NCBI RefSeq assembly: GCF_000741645.1
Contig: NZ_JGZD01000005.1
Coordinates: 1-49,478 of the forward strand
From: Bifidobacterium minimum
GTDB taxonomy: Bacteria > Actinomycetota > Actinomycetes > Actinomycetales > Bifidobacteriaceae
Length of the DNA: 49,478 nucleotides
Direction of reading: 5' to 3'
Position numbers and translations under genes: made by a program. The notes under the pieces are model-generated. The model was not told the origin of the DNA. It ran no database searches and saw only the letters and a list, made by a program, of their open reading frames with translations. Position 1 is the stretch's first letter. Every line of letters begins with the position of its first letter. Shown piece after piece: positions 46,875 through 49,478 of the stretch.

Positions 46875-47799
46875 TGGTCGCGTATATCGACGCGCATCGT
46901 GCCAGGTTTGGGGTCGGGCCGATCCGCACGGTCCTTGCGGGCCGCGCTGGCTGGCGGGTTTCTCACCGCCAGAGCCTACTGGCAGGCCAAGAAGCGTGCC
47001 GCCAGTAGGATGCGGGCGCGTCATGGGACGCTGGCACGCGACATCCAGGTGATGCACGCGCACCGGTTCCAGGCGGTGTACGGGTATCGCAAGGTGTATC
47101 ACCGGCTGATCCGCCGGGGATGGCGTGGGATCGGGCGCGACCAGGTGCTGCACGTCATGCAGGAACTCGGCATCCAGGGAGTGCGTCGTGGCAGGATTCC
47201 CATCACCACGCGCCCCGCCAGGAGCGCGGGTGGCAGGCCGGATCTGGTGGAACGCCGATTCACCGCCGAAGCTCCGGGCCGCCTGCATGTGGCGGACATC
47301 ACCATCATCACGACTCGCGTCAGGCTCGTTCGCCTATGCGGCGTTCGTCACCGACGCGTACGCGCGTCGGATCGTGGGCTGGGCCGTCAGCACGAGCCAG
47401 CACACCACGCGACTGCCGTTGATCGCCTTGGATTAGTCCATCAGCCGGGCTGCCCGACATGGGGATACGCGCGGCCTGGTCCACCATTCGGATCACGGCA
47501 CCCAGTCCATCAGCGGCCTGTACGGCACGCGCCTCAACCAAGCCGGCATTCTCGCCAGCACGGGCAGCGTGGGCGACTCGTATGATAACGCGCTGGCAGA
47601 AACCGTCAACGGCGCATACAAGACGGAATTGATCAAACGATCCGACCCGTTCGAATCCGTGCACGCCCTGGAACAGGCCACCTTCCAATGGGTCTCCTGG
47701 TGGAACCGGGAGCGCCTGCACCAGCACCTCGACTACCGGACACCAGCAGAAGTCGAAACCCTGTATCATCAAACCAAGGCGACACTCGTCGCCCAATAA
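46874..47799 (+). pseudogene. IS3-family transposase OrfB, broken
   Basis: Recognisable DDE-integrase segments are spread over more than one frame. The start MVAYIDAHRARFGVGPIRTV is followed by a frameshift near 46955-46970. AYWQAKKRAASRMRARHG up to LHVADITI follows, then another shift near 47310, then SFAYAAFVTDAYARRIVGW. A stop TAG at 47434-47436 takes the place of the Trp in LDWSIS. The last part HHSDHGTQ, then GDSYDNALAETVNG is in frame with that. The catalytic D, D and E are therefore separated by lesions. Confidence 0.85.
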
Positions 47800-47829
47800 G
47801 ACACCGGGAACAAAAACCAGTCCACATCA

Positions 47830-48303
47830 CCCGCTGAACTTCGGACGATTCATAATAGGCACATTAAGTACATATCGTCATACGAGCCATCATTTGGTCG
47901 ACACTCGTCAGAAAACTCGGCTACCTGCACAACCCCGTAATTCGCCAAGTATTGTCAAACTGCGAGTAATCGAAGACGCAGGGCAACGATTGCAGGTGAT
48001 TTCGATGCGACAACGACATCAATTCGAAAAAATAACGTCGGAGTGGAAGAGAAAACTCACTGGTTTCATCCTGTGAAACGACATGATCATAGCGACCCTC
48101 ACCTCGGCACGGTTTGAACTCATCCACGAACAAGCGCCGGCATCCGATACGGCTTATGAGAAACGACGGCGACCGTCAGCCGCCTCCCCACACCAGCACG
48201 ATCCGCACGCGCGGGCTCCCGCCCGCGACCAAGTCCCTGATCCGCTCCCCCTGTAGTCACCCTACGGAACATACCCGCACTAGAAGATTTCTCAGTTGCA
48301 TCG
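47830..48303. other. Gene-free, AT-richer stretch
   Basis: Between the IS3 and the truncated acyltransferase I see no frame with a good start, a ribosome site or known similarity. A minus-strand frame at 47921-48133 (70 codons) has none of these. A GCGGGC-TCCC-GCCCGC hairpin lies near 48210-48228 and could be the terminator of the acyltransferase remnant. Confidence 0.45.
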
Positions 48304-48835
48304 CTATTCCGCAGTACCGGTTCGCGATACGCTCATCGGACGGTCCTTGCCGATGGACCACCAGAAATATCTCTGCACCACAAGATCAATGAGAAGCATG
48401 ACCAGCATCGCGAACGCAGTGGTCGCCAATCCCATAGCCAACTGCCCCACATAACCCCAGTGCACCGCATCAATGTCCAACAACTTGAATATCACGAGTT
48501 TCCCGACGTTGAGCGACAGAGCATTCACGGCATAGAAAACGAGACTGTCACGACCGACCCGTGCAAGCACCGGCTGCTCCCCGACAACGATACAGAGCAT
48601 CGTAAACCCCACTGCACCTGATATCGCGGCAATCATCCTCACCACCCACAGCATCCCCTCAGGGACAGTGAAATGAACAGCCGACACCGCCACGACCACG
48701 TACAGCGCAATCAACGGAATCGCCATTGAGGCCGCCCGAGGTCTCGTGACCGAAAGCAACGCTTGGCGGCATACCAGACCGACGGCCATGAAGCCCGCTA
48801 TCTCGATGCCTTTGATGATCTGGAAAGGAAGAACC
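48304..48835 (-). pseudogene. Acyltransferase 3 family protein, 5' part lost to IS256
   Basis: About 177 codons of C-terminal sequence remain, ending at a normal stop. They predict several membrane helices (GFMAVGLVCRQAL, SMAIPLIALYVVVAVSAVHF, GAVGFTMLCIVVGEQP and QLAMGLATTAFAMLVMLL) and match the C-terminal half of integral-membrane acyltransferases that O-acetylate polysaccharides. The expected His-containing N-terminal active site is missing. The IS256 terminal repeat begins at 48837, one base beyond. The remaining frame reads in from the element, so a fusion with IS-derived codons is possible but would not be functional. Confidence 0.8.
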
Positions 48836-48836
48836 G

Positions 48837-49478
48837 GTAGTGCCCGGGTTCTTGCGCACTTTGGTTCTTGCCCGCCTGTGTGGGTTTTCAGTTCGCTTCC
48901 TGTATGGTGTCCTGGAGGCGGGACATGTCCAGGTAGCGGCGTGTGGACCAGTCGTTGGCGGTGACGTATCTGATTCTGGCGGTGATGAGCATCAAGCTGA
49001 TTTGCCGTCGGGGAATGCGCCCACGACACGGGTCCTTCTGCGGATCTCGCGGTTCAATCGTTCGATCATGTTGTTCGTGCGGATCCGCCGGCGGTGCTCA
49101 CGAGGATAATCGTCGAGCAGGTAGGTGGTGGTCTCGCCGATCCCCTCCCGCAGACACGTGGCGGCCTGGTTGAGTTTCCTCTGCTCCATCTCGGTGGCGA
49201 CGCTTTCGGCCTTGGCCAAGGCGGCCTGACGGGTTTCCGAAGCGAAGATGGCTTTCAGCGCGTCGGCGGCCCACCGGCTGTGACGACGCGAGACCTTCGA
49301 GAGGATGTTGCGCATGAAATGCACCATGCACCGCTGGTAGCGCGCCCTGGGCAGCAGTTCGCCGACCGTCGAGACCAAACCGGCGCACCGGTCACCCACC
49401 ACGAGGCGCACACCCGTCAATCCGCGTGCGATCAGACTGGTGATGAAATTCTGCCAACTGACGGCATCCTCCTTCATG
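48837..49478 (-). mobile_element. IS256-family element, partial, second copy
   Basis: The terminal repeat occupies 48837-48859. The element continues to the window edge with the transposase reading leftward. It is inverted relative to the copy at 1-262. It inserted into an acyltransferase gene. Confidence 0.9.
48888..49478 (-). pseudogene. IS256-family transposase, C-terminal part, frameshifted
   Basis: About 161 codons are open from the window edge to a stop at 48992-48994. The segment GLTGVRLVVGDRCAGLVSTV carries the second catalytic Asp, QRCMVHFMRNILSKV follows, and NNMIERLNREIRRRT contains the catalytic Glu. The frame then stops at GKSA. A shift of one base restores LITARIRYVTANDW down to 48888. 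The left copy has the same interruption. The N-terminal half is outside the window. Confidence 0.8.

Larger units (their letters stand above)
46522..47829 (+). mobile_element. IS3-family element, decayed
   Basis: About 1308 bp is bounded by imperfect inverted repeats: TGATATGGACTGGG on the left and the complement of a right end reading TGATGTGGACTGG. Inside are an intact orfA and a broken orfB. The elements start TG and end CA as usual for this family. No target duplication is obvious at 46519-46521 and 47830-47832. Confidence 0.8.

Noticed and set aside
47921..48133. Minus-strand frame of 70 codons
   Set aside because: It has no ribosome site, no similarity and no protein-like features.

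Overview
The window comes from a high-GC actinobacterium, most likely a Bifidobacterium or close relative. Supporting signs are RpoB of about 1188 residues and RpoC of 1335 residues of actinobacterial type, a DeoR regulator, galT/galK, UPF0210 and ACT-domain cluster as in bifidobacteria, GlxR-like Crp, DUF4916, DUF4012, and a Wzz-type tyrosine kinase. No rRNA or tRNA gene was found. Both window ends lie inside copies of one IS256-family element in inverted orientation (1-262 and 48837-49478), so the sequence is probably a contig or segment that breaks in a repeat.

Layout. At 1-548 an IS256 end has cut off a hypothetical gene. At 718-8387 are rpoC and rpoB on the minus strand, with a promoter upstream and a strong terminator downstream. 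At 8639-13297 are a membrane protein, the adenine glycosylase MutY, the tRNA methylase TrmL and the UPF0210/ACT pair. At 13396-19001 on the minus strand are a polyprenol-phosphate mannosyltransferase, a DeoR regulator with a probably leaderless mRNA, a galT-galK deletion fusion and a GH31 glycosidase. At 19091-31668 are flavin oxidoreductases, a class A PBP, a Crp-family regulator, a lipoate ligase, a TM2 protein, LeuB, an S9 peptidase, an App1-like phosphatase and GcvH. At 31732-37859 are a degenerate L,D-transpeptidase, NudC, an alpha/beta hydrolase, DUF4916, thioredoxin and a G5/lytic-transglycosylase (Rpf-like) cell-wall protein. At 38228-44109 is a polysaccharide-control group: a tail-anchored small protein, a BY-kinase, a low-molecular-weight phosphatase, a DUF4012 protein and a membrane-anchored esterase. 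At 44116-49478 are an unknown small protein with an AT-rich structured leader, galE, an 18-bp tandem repeat, a decayed IS3 element, an acyltransferase cut by IS256, and IS256 itself.

How the genes work together. The strongest biological observation is that the Leloir pathway appears broken here. GalT residues 1-140 are fused in frame to the last about 327 residues of GalK, which removes the GalT His-Pro-His site and the GalK GEHTDY motif, while galE is intact. A second is a transpeptidase-like protein whose SHGC catalytic motif has become SSSF. GcvH is translationally coupled to an App1-like phosphatase, a lipoate ligase lies 5.5 kb away, and no other glycine-cleavage gene is present. The kinase, phosphatase, DUF4012 and acyltransferase genes look like the regulatory end of an exopolysaccharide locus that has been eroded by insertion sequences. 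I do not see a convincing wholly new multi-gene system. The candidates worth following are the small protein at 44370, the zinc-knuckle ORF at 42770, the tail-anchored protein beside the BY-kinase, and the GcvH-App1 pair.
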